Positions 1-8,782 of a stretch of DNA of 64,000 nt are shown piece after piece (position 1 is the first letter of the stretch; the number at the start of each line of letters is the position of its first letter). This stretch comes from Bryobacteraceae bacterium (GTDB lineage: Bacteria > Acidobacteriota > Terriglobia > Bryobacterales > Bryobacteraceae). The notes below the pieces were generated by a model. It was given only the letters and a program-made list of their open reading frames with translations. It was not told where the DNA came from and did not search any database. Both the position numbers and the translations under genes were made by a program. The DNA lies in the NCBI GenBank assembly GCA_947458745.1, contig CANGYQ010000005.1, forward strand, positions 62,001 to 126,000. Reading direction: 5' to 3'.

Positions 1-359
1 GCGGCCCTAACGTCGGCCTGCTACTTGATTGCTGGCACTGGCACCATGCGCAAAACACGGTGCAGGATATTGTCCAGGTGGGTGCCAAGATGATCGTCCA
101 TGTCCACGTGAATGACGCCGCCCGCAAAGACCCGGAGCAAGTGCTCGACAACGACCGGTTGATGCCCGGCGAAGGCGTGATCGACCTGGCGGGCTTTTTC
201 GGTGCGCTCAAGAAGATCAACTACCCCGATGCCGTCAGTGTGGAAGTGTTTGGCCGCGGCTTGAAGGAGATGACGCCGGCCGCCGCCGTGCAACTGGCCA
301 GCGACACCACCCGGGCGGTGATGCGCCGGGCGGGCGTGCTGTCATCAGGGGTATGGTAG
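1..359 (+). CDS. Sugar phosphate isomerase/epimerase, C-terminal part
   Basis: Only the last ~119 residues lie in the window; the frame is open from base 3. The visible part reads as the end of a xylose-isomerase-like TIM barrel (AP endonuclease 2 superfamily). A metal-binding segment LLLDCWHWHH is followed by VHVNDA and a GEGVIDLAGFF stretch, which is typical of the last barrel strands of these enzymes, and then SVEVFGRGL. The family interconverts keto- and aldo-sugars or epimerises sugars and inositols in the cytoplasm. The substrate cannot be read from this fragment. It ends 10 bases before murQ, so co-transcription with amino-sugar recycling is plausible. Confidence 0.75.
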   Translation, partial: GPNVGLLLDCWHWHHAQNTVQDIVQVGAKMIVHVHVNDAARKDPEQVLDNDRLMPGEGVIDLAGFFGALKKINYPDAVSVEVFGRGLKEMTPAAAVQLASDTTRAVMRRAGVLSSGVW

Positions 360-369
360 AAAGACCCTT

Positions 370-1272
370 GTGAGTCTCGAAAAGCTTCTCACCGAACAGA
401 CTAATCCTGCCTCGGAACGGATTGACGTTGTCTCCACCGAGGACGCGCTCCGCATCATCAATGAGGAAGACGCCCGCGTCGCCGCCGCCGTGGGTAAGGA
501 ATTGCGCCATATTGCCCTGGCCGTGGATGCCATTGTGGAGCGCGTCCGCCTGGGCGGGCGGTTGTTCTACATCGGCGCCGGCACCAGTGGGCGGCTGGGT
601 GTGCTCGATGCCTCGGAATGTCCGCCCACTTTCAACGTGCCCCCCGGTACGGTCACCGGCATCATTGCGGGCGGCATGGATGCGCTCTGGAAAGCCACCG
701 AGGCGACCGAAGACGATCCGGAAGCCGGTGTGGCGGACCTGATGGCGCATGCCTTCACCGGCAAGGATGTTCTGGTGGGCGTAGCGGCCAGCGGACGAAC
801 ACCCTACGTGTTGGGCGCGATCGCCAAGGCCCGGGCATTGGGTGCGGTCACGATCGGTATCAGCTGCACTCCCGATTCCGACCTTTCGCGCGATGTCGGC
901 ATTCCCATAGCGCCGCTGCCCGGCCCGGAAGTGATCGCCGGATCGACGCGGATGAAAGCCGGCACGGCCACCAAGCTGGTGTTGAACATGCTCTCCACCG
1001 GCGTGATGATCAGGCTGGGTTATGTCTTCGGCAACCTGATGGTGAACGTTCAGCCGAAGAACGCCAAGCTGGTCGATCGGGCCAAGCGCATCATCGCCCA
1101 AGCCGTTCACGTGGACGACCAGAAGGCATCCAGTCTGTTTGATGAAGCCGGGGGCTTAGTGAAAACCGCGATCGTCATGGGCGCGCTGAATGTGCCCCGC
1201 GCCGAAGCGGAACGGCGCCTGGAACTCTCGCATGGTCGTATCCGCGAAGCCTTGAAGGACGCGCTGAAGTAG
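370..1272 (+). CDS. murQ: N-acetylmuramic acid 6-phosphate etherase
   Basis: Cytoplasmic lyase that cleaves the D-lactyl ether of MurNAc-6-phosphate to give GlcNAc-6-phosphate in peptidoglycan recycling. The 300-residue length is normal. A single SIS domain is seen, with the sugar-phosphate loop [20 protein letters not shown] near residue 75, then [20 protein letters not shown], which should carry family catalytic acidic residues, and SGRTPYV. The start is a GTG, 10 bases after the upstream isomerase stop; the ribosome binding site is weak. It lies just before murA, so recycling and new synthesis of wall precursors are neighbours here. No partner anhMurNAc kinase (anmK) is visible in the window. 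Confidence 0.95.
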   Translation: MSLEKLLTEQTNPASERIDVVSTEDALRIINEEDARVAAAVGKELRHIALAVDAIVERVRLGGRLFYIGAGTSGRLGVLDASECPPTFNVPPGTVTGIIAGGMDALWKATEATEDDPEAGVADLMAHAFTGKDVLVGVAASGRTPYVLGAIAKARALGAVTIGISCTPDSDLSRDVGIPIAPLPGPEVIAGSTRMKAGTATKLVLNMLSTGVMIRLGYVFGNLMVNVQPKNAKLVDRAKRIIAQAVHVDDQKASSLFDEAGGLVKTAIVMGALNVPRAEAERRLELSHGRIREALKDALK

Positions 1273-1330
1273 CTGCCGGAAGTGGCGAGTTTCACAAACC
1301 CACCCTTGCCCCATACACAATAGAACAAGC

Positions 1331-2590
1331 ATGGATAAGTTTCGAATTGCGGGTGGCCGCGCCCTGGCGGGTGAGATTCCGGTGAGTGGCGCAAAGAACG
1401 CGGCTTTGCCGGTGCTGGCGGCCTGCCTGCTCACTGAAGAGCCCGTTACGCTGCACCGGATCCCGCGTGTGCGCGACATCCGCACCATGGAGTCGTTGCT
1501 GCAATACACGGGCGCGGAAGTGGACGCGGCCGCTGACGGTACGGTGCGTGTACATGCGGCCAAGATCACGGCCCCGGAAGCTCCGTATGAGGTGGTCAAG
1601 ACCATGCGGGCGTCCAGCCTGGTGCTGGGGCCGTTGGTCGCCCGAACGGGCCGCGCGCGCGTCTCGCTGCCGGGCGGTTGCAACATTGGCGACCGGCCCA
1701 TCAACCTGCATCTGGCCGGTCTTGAGCGGCTGGGCGCCGTCATTCATCAGGATCAGGGCTACATTGAAGCCCAAGCCCCCGGCGGTCTGCGCGGGGCCGT
1801 TGTGCATTTTGACCGGATCACGGTGACCGGCACGGAAGACCTGATGATGGCCGCCGTGCTCGCGCGCGGCGAAACCGTCTTAACCAACGCGGCTCGCGAA
1901 CCGGAAGTGGTGGACGTCGCGAACCTGCTGATGAAGATGGGTGCGAAGATTGAGGGTGCCGGCACCTCCACCATCAAGATCTCGGGTGTCGAGCGGCTGT
2001 CGGGAACGTCTCACACCATCATCCCGGACCGCATCGAAGCCGGCACATTTCTCATCGCCGCCGCCATGACCCGGGGCGATGTCCTGGTCACGGGCTGTGA
2101 GCCGGAACACCTGACGTCGCTGCTGGTGAAGATGCAGCAGGCCGGCGTCGATGTCGGGCCGGAAGGGACCGGGGCGCTGCGGGTGCGCGTGCCCGGCAGC
2201 TTGCGCTCGGTGGACATGAAGACCGAGGAGCATCCCGGCTTTGCCACGGACCTCCAGGCGCAGTTTATGGCGTTGATGACGCAGGCCTCGGGCATCAGCT
2301 TCATCACCGAAACCATCTTTGAGAACCGCTTCATGCACGTGCCGGAGCTGCTGCGCATGGGGGCCAACATTCGCGTCGAAGGACGGCAGGCGATTGTGGC
2401 CGGGCCGGTGAAGCTGGCCGGGGCCCCGGTGATGGCCAGCGATCTGCGGGCTTCCGCTTCTCTAGTGGTGGCGGCGTTGGCCGCGCGTGGTGAAACTGTG
2501 ATTGACCGCGTCTATCACATTGATCGCGGCTACGAGAAGATTGAAGAAAAGCTCCGCCACGCGGGCGCACAGATTGAGCGGATCGCCTAG
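1331..2590 (+). CDS. murA: UDP-N-acetylglucosamine 1-carboxyvinyltransferase
   Basis: Transfers enolpyruvate from PEP to UDP-GlcNAc, the first committed step of peptidoglycan synthesis, in the cytoplasm. The 419-residue length is standard. The substrate-binding motif SGAKNAALP is at residues 19-27. The catalytic cysteine is C117 in [11 protein letters not shown]; because it is Cys and not Asp, the enzyme should be of the fosfomycin-sensitive type (inference from the family). The two inside-out alpha/beta domains are complete. ATG start 58 bases after murQ; no clear terminator lies between them, so the two may share a transcript. Confidence 0.97.
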   Translation: MDKFRIAGGRALAGEIPVSGAKNAALPVLAACLLTEEPVTLHRIPRVRDIRTMESLLQYTGAEVDAAADGTVRVHAAKITAPEAPYEVVKTMRASSLVLGPLVARTGRARVSLPGGCNIGDRPINLHLAGLERLGAVIHQDQGYIEAQAPGGLRGAVVHFDRITVTGTEDLMMAAVLARGETVLTNAAREPEVVDVANLLMKMGAKIEGAGTSTIKISGVERLSGTSHTIIPDRIEAGTFLIAAAMTRGDVLVTGCEPEHLTSLLVKMQQAGVDVGPEGTGALRVRVPGSLRSVDMKTEEHPGFATDLQAQFMALMTQASGISFITETIFENRFMHVPELLRMGANIRVEGRQAIVAGPVKLAGAPVMASDLRASASLVVAALAARGETVIDRVYHIDRGYEKIEEKLRHAGAQIERIA

Positions 2591-2620
2591 CGGCGGAGCA
2601 ACCGTTTTGAGGAGACATGA

Positions 2621-2995
2621 ATGACTAACAAAGCCCACAACCCCGGATTTCTAGCCTTGGTGAACGATGCCAAGAGCCGCGTAGCGCAAATCGAGATTGA
2701 CCAGTACAAAGCGCTGGTGGCGTCCGGCGAGCCGCATACGCTCATCGATACCCGTGAAGACCATGAATTTGCGGCGGGTCATGTGGCCGGGGCCGTGCAC
2801 TTATCAAAAGGCATCATCGAACGCGACATCGAAACGGCGGTGCCGGACCACGGTGCGAAGCTGGTGCTCTACTGCGGCGGTGGCTTCCGCAGCGCCTTGT
2901 CGGCCGATGCGCTGCAGAAGATGGGTTACACCAAGGTCATTTCGCTCGACGGCGGCTGGCGGGCCTTGCAGGGCAGCGGGCTACCGCTGGAGTAG
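2621..2995 (+). CDS. Single-domain rhodanese-like sulfurtransferase
   Basis: Small cytoplasmic protein of 124 residues with one rhodanese domain filling most of the chain. The active-site loop CGGGFRSAL has its catalytic cysteine at residue 85, after the strand LVLY; upstream it has LIDTRE and the typical FAAGHVAGAVHL segment. Such proteins carry a cysteine persulfide and move sulfur to acceptors; the physiological acceptor is unknown. The six-residue loop fits sulfur rather than phosphate or arsenate substrates. The start is well set by GAGGAG about 7 bases upstream of ATG. It follows murA by 30 bases, but there is no functional link to wall synthesis that I can name. Confidence 0.9.
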   Translation: MTNKAHNPGFLALVNDAKSRVAQIEIDQYKALVASGEPHTLIDTREDHEFAAGHVAGAVHLSKGIIERDIETAVPDHGAKLVLYCGGGFRSALSADALQKMGYTKVISLDGGWRALQGSGLPLE

Positions 2996-3055
2996 GTCCA
3001 GGCAGAGGCGGTCGCTCTTTTCCTGAGGCGGGTAACCCGGTAGTTTTGGAGTTCG

Positions 3056-4723
3056 GTGACCACCATGGGCATTGCCGCAGACTTTGTCTTGATCGTGCTG
3101 GCTGGCTTGGGCGGCGGCATGGTGGCGCGCCTGATGCGCCTGCCGCTGCTGGTGGGCTATGTGGCCGCCGGTATCGTTGTCGGCCCTCACACGGCCGGCC
3201 CCACTGTGGTCCAGATTCGCGACATCGAGCTTCTGGCCGAGATTGGCGTGGCGCTGCTGCTGTTCTCCATGGGGTTGGAGGTTTCCTTCCGGGATCTGCA
3301 GCCGGTGCGCCGGATCAGCTTGTTTGGCGGGCCGCTGCAAGTGTTGCTCACCGTGGCGGCGGGAGCCGCCGTCTCGAAGGCTTTGCTGGGCATTCCCTTC
3401 GCTGAGGCCATTTGGTTCGGGTCGATGATCAGTGTTTCCAGCACCATGGTGGTGCTGAAAATCCTGACCGCCGGAGGCGTTTCCGCCACGCTGGCTAGCC
3501 GGGTGATGATCGGGTTGCTGGTGGTGCAGGACTTGGCCGTGATTCCGATGCTGGTGATCCTGCCGCAACTGGCGAACCTCGATCAGATTGGTCCGGTGCT
3601 GCTGCGGTCCCTGGCGGGTGCCGGTGCCTTTCTGGCGGCGGTCTACTTCTTGGGCACGCGGCTACTGCCCAAGGTGCTGAGCCGGATCTTGACCTGGGGC
3701 TCGCACGAACTGTTCCTGGTGGCGGTGGTGGCGACAGGAGTGGGCGTCGGCTACGCTACTCACGCGGTCGGGCTGTCGTTTGCGCTGGGGGCCTTCGTAG
3801 CCGGCATTGTGTTGAGCGAATCAGAGTTCAGCCACCAAGCGCTCAGCGACGTGGTCCCGCTACGGGACATCTTCGGGCTGATGTTTTTTGTCACGGTGGG
3901 CATGTTGCTGGACCCGCGGTATCTAGTGGCCAACGCGGGCCGTATTGTCCTCGCCGTCATTTTGATCTTCTCCGGCAAGGCCTTGATCACCGGTTTACTA
4001 ACTCGGGTATTCGGGTATGTGAATCTGGCGCCTTGGATTGTGGGGCTGGGTTTGGCACAGGTGGGTGAGTTCTCGTTTGTCCTGGTGCGCGAGGGTTCAA
4101 GACTGGGATTCCTGACCAAGCCTACCTACGACTTGGCGCTCACCTTCACCGTGCTGACGATGGCCTTGTCGCCGCTGGTGGCCAAGTTGGCGCTCCCGTT
4201 GGGGCGCCTTTTCCAGGGTTCGGCTCCTGCTTCGATGCCGCCGGTGGTGAACGAAGCTGTCACCACGCTGAGCGGACACGTGGTGGTGGCTGGGTATGGC
4301 CGCCATGGACGGCTGATCACCCAAGCGCTGAAGGAAGGGGGTGTGCCACTGCTGGTGGTGGAGCTGAATCACTCGCTCTTCTCTGATCTACAAGCTAGCG
4401 GCCAGGAGTGCATTTGGGGCGATATCGGGCGCGAGGAGATCCTGCGGGCGGCTCGCGTGGGTCAGGCGCAGGCCCTGGTGCTTTCCCTGGCGGACTTGGG
4501 TACTGCGGAACTGGTGTTGCGTCAGGTGCGCGTGCTCCATCCGCATATTCCAGTCATCGCCCGTGCCGGCCGGGAAAGTGACGTCGACGTACTCCAGCAG
4601 TTAGGGGTCGACGTGGCGGTGCTGCCCGCGTACGAAGGCAGCATGGAAGTGGTGCGCCAGGTGATGAGCCGTTATCATGAGCTCCCCAGTGGGCCGCCCG
4701 CCGCGGCACAACAGGGTACCTGA
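3056..4723 (+). CDS. Kef-type monovalent cation:proton antiporter with RCK/TrkA-N domain
   Basis: Inner-membrane CPA2-family antiporter of 555 residues. Residues ~1-390 hold about 12 hydrophobic segments of a Na+/H+-exchanger fold. Residues ~400-530 form a cytoplasmic TrkA-N (RCK) domain beginning HVVVAGYGRHGR, the GxGxxG dinucleotide loop. The family exports K+ or Na+ in exchange for H+ under ligand control. A GTG start is chosen because GGAG sits 5 bases upstream; an in-frame ATG at 3065 is the alternative. A TrkA-C domain is not apparent; the protein ends in a short Pro/Ala-rich tail. It converges on the minus-strand block, with 41 bases between the stop codons and no clear terminator. Confidence 0.9.
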   Translation: MTTMGIAADFVLIVLAGLGGGMVARLMRLPLLVGYVAAGIVVGPHTAGPTVVQIRDIELLAEIGVALLLFSMGLEVSFRDLQPVRRISLFGGPLQVLLTVAAGAAVSKALLGIPFAEAIWFGSMISVSSTMVVLKILTAGGVSATLASRVMIGLLVVQDLAVIPMLVILPQLANLDQIGPVLLRSLAGAGAFLAAVYFLGTRLLPKVLSRILTWGSHELFLVAVVATGVGVGYATHAVGLSFALGAFVAGIVLSESEFSHQALSDVVPLRDIFGLMFFVTVGMLLDPRYLVANAGRIVLAVILIFSGKALITGLLTRVFGYVNLAPWIVGLGLAQVGEFSFVLVREGSRLGFLTKPTYDLALTFTVLTMALSPLVAKLALPLGRLFQGSAPASMPPVVNEAVTTLSGHVVVAGYGRHGRLITQALKEGGVPLLVVELNHSLFSDLQASGQECIWGDIGREEILRAARVGQAQALVLSLADLGTAELVLRQVRVLHPHIPVIARAGRESDVDVLQQLGVDVAVLPAYEGSMEVVRQVMSRYHELPSGPPAAAQQGT

Positions 4724-4764
4724 ACCACCTCTGCCCGATGGCTGGCCCCGGGCACGCCGCTAAC

Positions 4765-5085
4765 CTACCACAGCAGCATCAGGCCCACGGTGCGCCGCAC
4801 CAGATAGACCAGCACGGCGAATTCGGCCAGTTGGACGATGTTGGCCAGCGTCTTGTTGATAAACTCAAAGCGCAGGATCAGTGCGCTCACGCCGCCCGCG
4901 GCCACCCACCGGTAGTCAAAACCGCCCTCGAACAACTTCATGTGCCCCACCACCGCCAACCAAAACAGGACGGGCAGATTGCCCTCATGCCCATGCGCAT
5001 AGCGGATCCAGGCCACCAACCCAATTAACCCCAGCAGGCAGAAGTTGATGACATTAAAGGGTGTAAGTGAAACGCCGAGAAACAT
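4765..5085 (-). CDS. Small multi-pass membrane protein of unknown function
   Basis: A 106-residue protein with three or four hydrophobic helices (around residues 8-26, 37-50, 59-75 and 83-104) and few charged residues apart from a RYAHGHEG loop. I recognise no family. It is the last gene of the minus-strand cytochrome/porin block, 62 bases after the large barrel gene, and nothing resembling a strong terminator separates them (only a 5-bp stem at 5106-5119 without a T-tract). It may be an inner-membrane accessory of that block or simply a passenger. ATG start at 5085. Function is not assigned. Confidence 0.6.
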   Translation of the reverse strand: MFLGVSLTPFNVINFCLLGLIGLVAWIRYAHGHEGNLPVLFWLAVVGHMKLFEGGFDYRWVAAGGVSALILRFEFINKTLANIVQLAEFAVLVYLVRRTVGLMLLW

Positions 5086-5147
5086 AGCCTACTGGCCGTA
5101 TCGGCCTGTCAGCGGACAGTCTGACCAGGAATCCGCATTCGAGCAGC

Positions 5148-7094
5148 CTAGAACGCCCACAGCAGACTGGTGTAGGCGGTGTGTCCGCGATAGTTCTGCA
5201 CCGGCATCAGACGTTCGCCGTAGCCATAGAACTGATAGCCCGCATTCCAGCGGATCTTGGGGTTGATCGGCACCGAGAAGCGCAGCATCGGCGAATGGTA
5301 GATCATCGGGAAGTTCTGCGCCGCGGTCAGGGCTGGCAGCGTAACGGCCAAGTTCGGGCCGCCTCGATCCTGCACGCGAGACCATCCCGCAAACAAGTCG
5401 GCCCGCCCCCGGATGCTGGTCCGGAATCCCGCAAACACCGTGTGCAAATTGCTGACATACCAGCTGCGGTTGGTGTCGATCAAGGCCAGGTTGGCGAAGT
5501 AGGCGATACCGGTCAATGTATCCAGGTGCAGCTTCGAGTAGCTGCCATCCAGGCTCAACCATTTGGCCGCTTGCCAGCTGCCGTCAAAGGAATACTGGCG
5601 GCTGCGGGCACTGTGCGCAAACAGGCTCACCGAATTGAAGTTGTAGTTCGATTTGAAGTGCGTGCTCAGGGTTACCGTGCGGCGCTTGTACTGGATGCGG
5701 GACGAAAGACCGTGGTAGTTCTTCTCGCTGGTCGTGTAGAACGGATTGTCGGCGCGACCCAGTTCGCCATCGAGATTGATTGAGAGACCCGCGATGGGCC
5801 GGAAGCGGAAGCCCAGCATGCCGGCCTTCAACCGGTTCGATTGTTCGGTCCCAATCTCATCCTGCACGGAGCGGATGCGCCGGTCGGCATAGTGATATCC
5901 GCCATGGATGCTGGCCTTGGCTGTCATCTGATACTGCGCATCGGTCGAGTTGGAAATGGTTCGCAAGCCAAGAAACTGGAACTCGTTGAAGTTGATGCCC
6001 AGCGTCTGGTTGTTCAGCTCAGCAAACCGGATGTTGCCTTCCATTCGGGTCTGCGTGAAGGCTGAGTGGTTGGTGATGGTCAACCGCTCGGTCGGGAAAA
6101 TGCTCAGCGTCGCGTTCGCGGCCAGCATCGGCCGCCGGGCGTTGCCGGAGACGATGGTCTGGCGGTTGCGGGCCGCACCTAGGCGGTCGGTTCCCAGGGC
6201 GGTTTCGTCAGTGATGAAGTCGCGGGTGCCATCCACCCAGGTGAAGCGGGCGTTCATCGCGATCCACTTCAACTTCTCGGTAAACAGATTCGCGCGCCAG
6301 CCCGGCGAGGAACCATGGTTGGGCTGGCTGCGGTTCAGCCAGGTTAATGACGTCCGGCCCAGCGGGTCGTTTGGCACGGCTGTGCCATTGGTAAGGTCGC
6401 GCGTGTCGTCCTTGAAGAACTCCCAGTTCCGCACCAGCAGCAGCTTCAGCCCACCGATCTTCGCTTCACCCCCCAGCCGGTACTCATTCTGCTGGCGGCG
6501 GACATCAGTGAACAGTGGGAACTCCGTGCCGCGATGCTGGTCAAACAAATTCACCGTAGTCAGCCCCGCGCCATCCTGGTTGTTGCGCGTGTAGCCGCCA
6601 AAGAAGCTCAGCGCCCGGCCGGGCAGGATCGTCAGGTTGTGATCCTGCAAGCGGCGCACTGTGTCCTGGCGGTGCTGTCCGCCCGCGATGGTCAACGCCG
6701 GGTTGAAGTAATCACTCTGCCGCCACATCATGTCGTAGCGGTACAGCGAATTCTTCTCGACGCGCAGGGAGGCAAACTGGTATGGGTCATTGCCCAGCCC
6801 CAACGTCGAAAAATTCAACTGATCAAACAACTGGCCCTCGCCTTCGCGCGAGTAGAGATCCACTTTCGAAGACAGCAGCCGGAGCCCGTTGCGGTAGTTG
6901 ACGTCACTGCGGTATCGGTCCCGGCTGCCAGTGATGTCGGTGGTCCGCAGACCCACCTCAAAGGACTGGTGGACGTTGTAGCCTTGCCACTCGGTCCCGC
7001 GCGGCGATCCCACCGCTTCCGTCGTGGGGGCCACCGTTTGTTGCGCCAACAGCCATCCGCCACTGGCTAACGCGGCAAACATAAGGCGCCTCAT
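5148..7094 (-). CDS. Large outer-membrane beta-barrel, MtrB/PioB-like partner of the decaheme cytochrome
   Basis: 648 residues with a signal peptide (MRRLMFAALASGGWLLAQQ). The rest is mostly alternating beta-strand sequence rich in Tyr, Arg and Asn, ending in an aromatic outer-membrane signature (TSLLWAF). Size, texture and position directly after a decaheme DmsE/MtrA-type cytochrome fit the MtrB/PioB porin family, which sheathes the cytochrome to carry electrons across the outer membrane. The N-terminal CxxC known from Shewanella MtrB is absent, and the assignment rests on context more than on motifs. The ATG at 7094 shares ATGA with the cytochrome stop, which fixes the start; an upstream extension of the frame would lie inside the cytochrome gene. 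Another outer-membrane porin type is possible. Confidence 0.65.
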   Translation of the reverse strand: MRRLMFAALASGGWLLAQQTVAPTTEAVGSPRGTEWQGYNVHQSFEVGLRTTDITGSRDRYRSDVNYRNGLRLLSSKVDLYSREGEGQLFDQLNFSTLGLGNDPYQFASLRVEKNSLYRYDMMWRQSDYFNPALTIAGGQHRQDTVRRLQDHNLTILPGRALSFFGGYTRNNQDGAGLTTVNLFDQHRGTEFPLFTDVRRQQNEYRLGGEAKIGGLKLLLVRNWEFFKDDTRDLTNGTAVPNDPLGRTSLTWLNRSQPNHGSSPGWRANLFTEKLKWIAMNARFTWVDGTRDFITDETALGTDRLGAARNRQTIVSGNARRPMLAANATLSIFPTERLTITNHSAFTQTRMEGNIRFAELNNQTLGINFNEFQFLGLRTISNSTDAQYQMTAKASIHGGYHYADRRIRSVQDEIGTEQSNRLKAGMLGFRFRPIAGLSINLDGELGRADNPFYTTSEKNYHGLSSRIQYKRRTVTLSTHFKSNYNFNSVSLFAHSARSRQYSFDGSWQAAKWLSLDGSYSKLHLDTLTGIAYFANLALIDTNRSWYVSNLHTVFAGFRTSIRGRADLFAGWSRVQDRGGPNLAVTLPALTAAQNFPMIYHSPMLRFSVPINPKIRWNAGYQFYGYGERLMPVQNYRGHTAYTSLLWAF

Positions 7095-8116
7095 CGCAGA
7101 AACCTCGAATCCGCGTTCGATCCATGGATGCGGACATGACAGGCGGTACAGTTTTGGTACCGAGGATTGGTCATCGAGTGGCTGGGCGATTGCGTGGGGA
7201 TGCCCACCGTCTGATCGCGGCCAAAGCCCGGCGCGCCGTTGTGGCATTCCAGGCACACCGTGAAGACCGCCGGACGTTTCAGCAGCCGCGCATTGGCGGA
7301 GCCATGCGGGGTATGGCAGGTTTCGCAGCCGTCCACGCGCACCGCTGCATGCTCATAGGCAAACGGACCACGCTGCTGGACATGGCACTTCAGGCACGCT
7401 TCCTCATTGATCAGCCCTTGATCCACCAGCTTCGGCCGGGAGGCCATGCGCCAGGTGGGGGCGGATGTTCCGTGAGGGTTATGGCAGTCCGTGCACTGCA
7501 TGAAACCTTCGTTGACGCGGTGCTTGAAGGGCATGGAGAACTGCGCCCGGACGTTGGCGTGGCAGCCATAGCAAAGCTCCGGCTGGGCCAGCGCCAGGGA
7601 GCCCTTGGGGGCACCGGCGGCCACGGGCGCGGAACTGGAGGTCGCCAGCGGCGTCAGCCGGTCCAGCGCGTTCTGCTGCTGCCGTTGGCGGGCCAGATTA
7701 TGGATCGAATGGCAGCTGGCGCAGCCCACCTCGCCGGTCGTGTGCGGGGAGCGGCGGATATTCGCCCGAGGGAACTGCTGGGTGTGGCACTGCAGACAGG
7801 TGTCCACCGTCTGCTTAGCAGTCATCAGCGAGAAGGCGCCGATGTTGCTCTTGCCTTTGCGTTCCCGGACATGTTTCTCGCCGGGCCCATGGCAGCTCTC
7901 GCAGCTGTGCTTGGCCAAATCCGGCGAGGTGATGTCTTCCTTGCCGCCCAGGGTCTTCTTGGCGTGACTGTTGCGGAAGAACGTCGAAGTGACGTCCGGG
8001 TGACAGGCGCGGCAGCTGTCCGCCCCGACATACTTGCCGTTCGGGTGCTCGGCGGCGTCCATGGAAGACGCCCACAGGCACACGAATCCTAGAAAAACTC
8101 CCTGAGCAAAGCGCAC
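7091..8116 (-). CDS. Decaheme c-type cytochrome, DmsE/MtrA-like
   Basis: 341 residues with a signal peptide (~1-21) and exactly ten CXXCH haem-attachment motifs, at residues 35, 72, 107, 132, 182, 208, 241, 264, 288 and 323. Size, haem number and the two groups of five motifs split by an Ala/Ser/Pro linker (~150-178) match the DmsE/MtrA/PioA family of periplasmic decahemes, which insert into an MtrB-type barrel and conduct electrons through the outer membrane. Extra histidines (H51, H125, H199) could be distal axial ligands. GTG start, 27 bases after the upstream barrel gene; its stop overlaps the start of the downstream large barrel. No outer-surface multihaem cytochrome of MtrC type is present nearby. 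Confidence 0.9.
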   Translation of the reverse strand: MRFAQGVFLGFVCLWASSMDAAEHPNGKYVGADSCRACHPDVTSTFFRNSHAKKTLGGKEDITSPDLAKHSCESCHGPGEKHVRERKGKSNIGAFSLMTAKQTVDTCLQCHTQQFPRANIRRSPHTTGEVGCASCHSIHNLARQRQQQNALDRLTPLATSSSAPVAAGAPKGSLALAQPELCYGCHANVRAQFSMPFKHRVNEGFMQCTDCHNPHGTSAPTWRMASRPKLVDQGLINEEACLKCHVQQRGPFAYEHAAVRVDGCETCHTPHGSANARLLKRPAVFTVCLECHNGAPGFGRDQTVGIPTQSPSHSMTNPRYQNCTACHVRIHGSNADSRFLR

Positions 8117-8143
8117 GTGCCCTTATCTTATACGGGTATCAGT

Positions 8144-8782
8144 TCAAAACAAAAGGGAAATTCCACCCATTACCAGAAAATCGTGCAACCAACCATTCAG
8201 CACCGTCCCCGCCGCCGGAGCGATCACCTTGGTGGGGACCTGGGTCATCTGATTCTGTGCTTCCAGGCGCAATGCGATATTGCGGCTCATCCGGTACTTA
8301 AAGCCCAAGCCCGCCGTCAGCATCGGCTTCCATTCGCCGGTCCGCGTCAGAAAAGCAAACTGGTTCAGTGGTTGGACCGCCACCTCCTGCCCGGTGCCGT
8401 CAAAGTACTTCATGCCGCTGCCGACAGAGACGAACGGGCGGAAGTTGTCTTCCAGTTGGCCGAAATTATAGTTGAAGTTGTACGCCACCGAATGCGACTG
8501 GCTGCCAAAGTTCACCGTCTGGCCCCCCGACTTCAGGCGCAGCGGGTTGTTCTGCCAGACGTAGCGTATCTCTCCGGTGAAGTGACGGCTGACATCCTGG
8601 CCCACTGAGACTGTGATCGCATTGCCCCGGCCCAAGCCGGCATCGGCCGTCTGGCCGCGGGCATTGGTCGCGCCCAGCGACGTGTACATGCCGCCGCCGG
8701 CCCCAATCCCCAGCTCCCAACGCTGGCCCCACGCCGGCGTCAAAGAGGCCGCGAAAGTGAGAAAAAATAGTGTCTGTTTCAT
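8144..8782 (-). CDS. Small outer-membrane beta-barrel protein
   Basis: 212 residues: a signal peptide (MKQTLFFLTFAASLTPAWG), then a repeated pattern of short amphipathic strands (for example GIGAGGGMYTS, GEIRYVWQN, NFNYNFGQL, ITVSVGQD) and a C-terminal GGISLLF typical of outer-membrane proteins. The size fits an eight-stranded barrel of the OmpA/OmpW/PagP sort. It has no haem motif. The ATG is embedded in the ATGA shared with the stop of the propeller gene upstream, and the decaheme gene follows after 27 bases, so all three are very likely translated from one mRNA. A role in assembling or anchoring the cytochrome complex is inference from position only. Confidence 0.8.
   Translation of the reverse strand: MKQTLFFLTFAASLTPAWGQRWELGIGAGGGMYTSLGATNARGQTADAGLGRGNAITVSVGQDVSRHFTGEIRYVWQNNPLRLKSGGQTVNFGSQSHSVAYNFNYNFGQLEDNFRPFVSVGSGMKYFDGTGQEVAVQPLNQFAFLTRTGEWKPMLTAGLGFKYRMSRNIALRLEAQNQMTQVPTKVIAPAAGTVLNGWLHDFLVMGGISLLF

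Noticed and set aside
235..1110. Long minus-strand frame opposite murQ
   Set aside because: Shadow of a well-supported gene; no start signal or family.
7124..8092. Long plus-strand frame opposite the decaheme cytochrome
   Set aside because: It is antisense to ten perfect CXXCH motifs in the true frame; the product has no known features and arises from high GC content.
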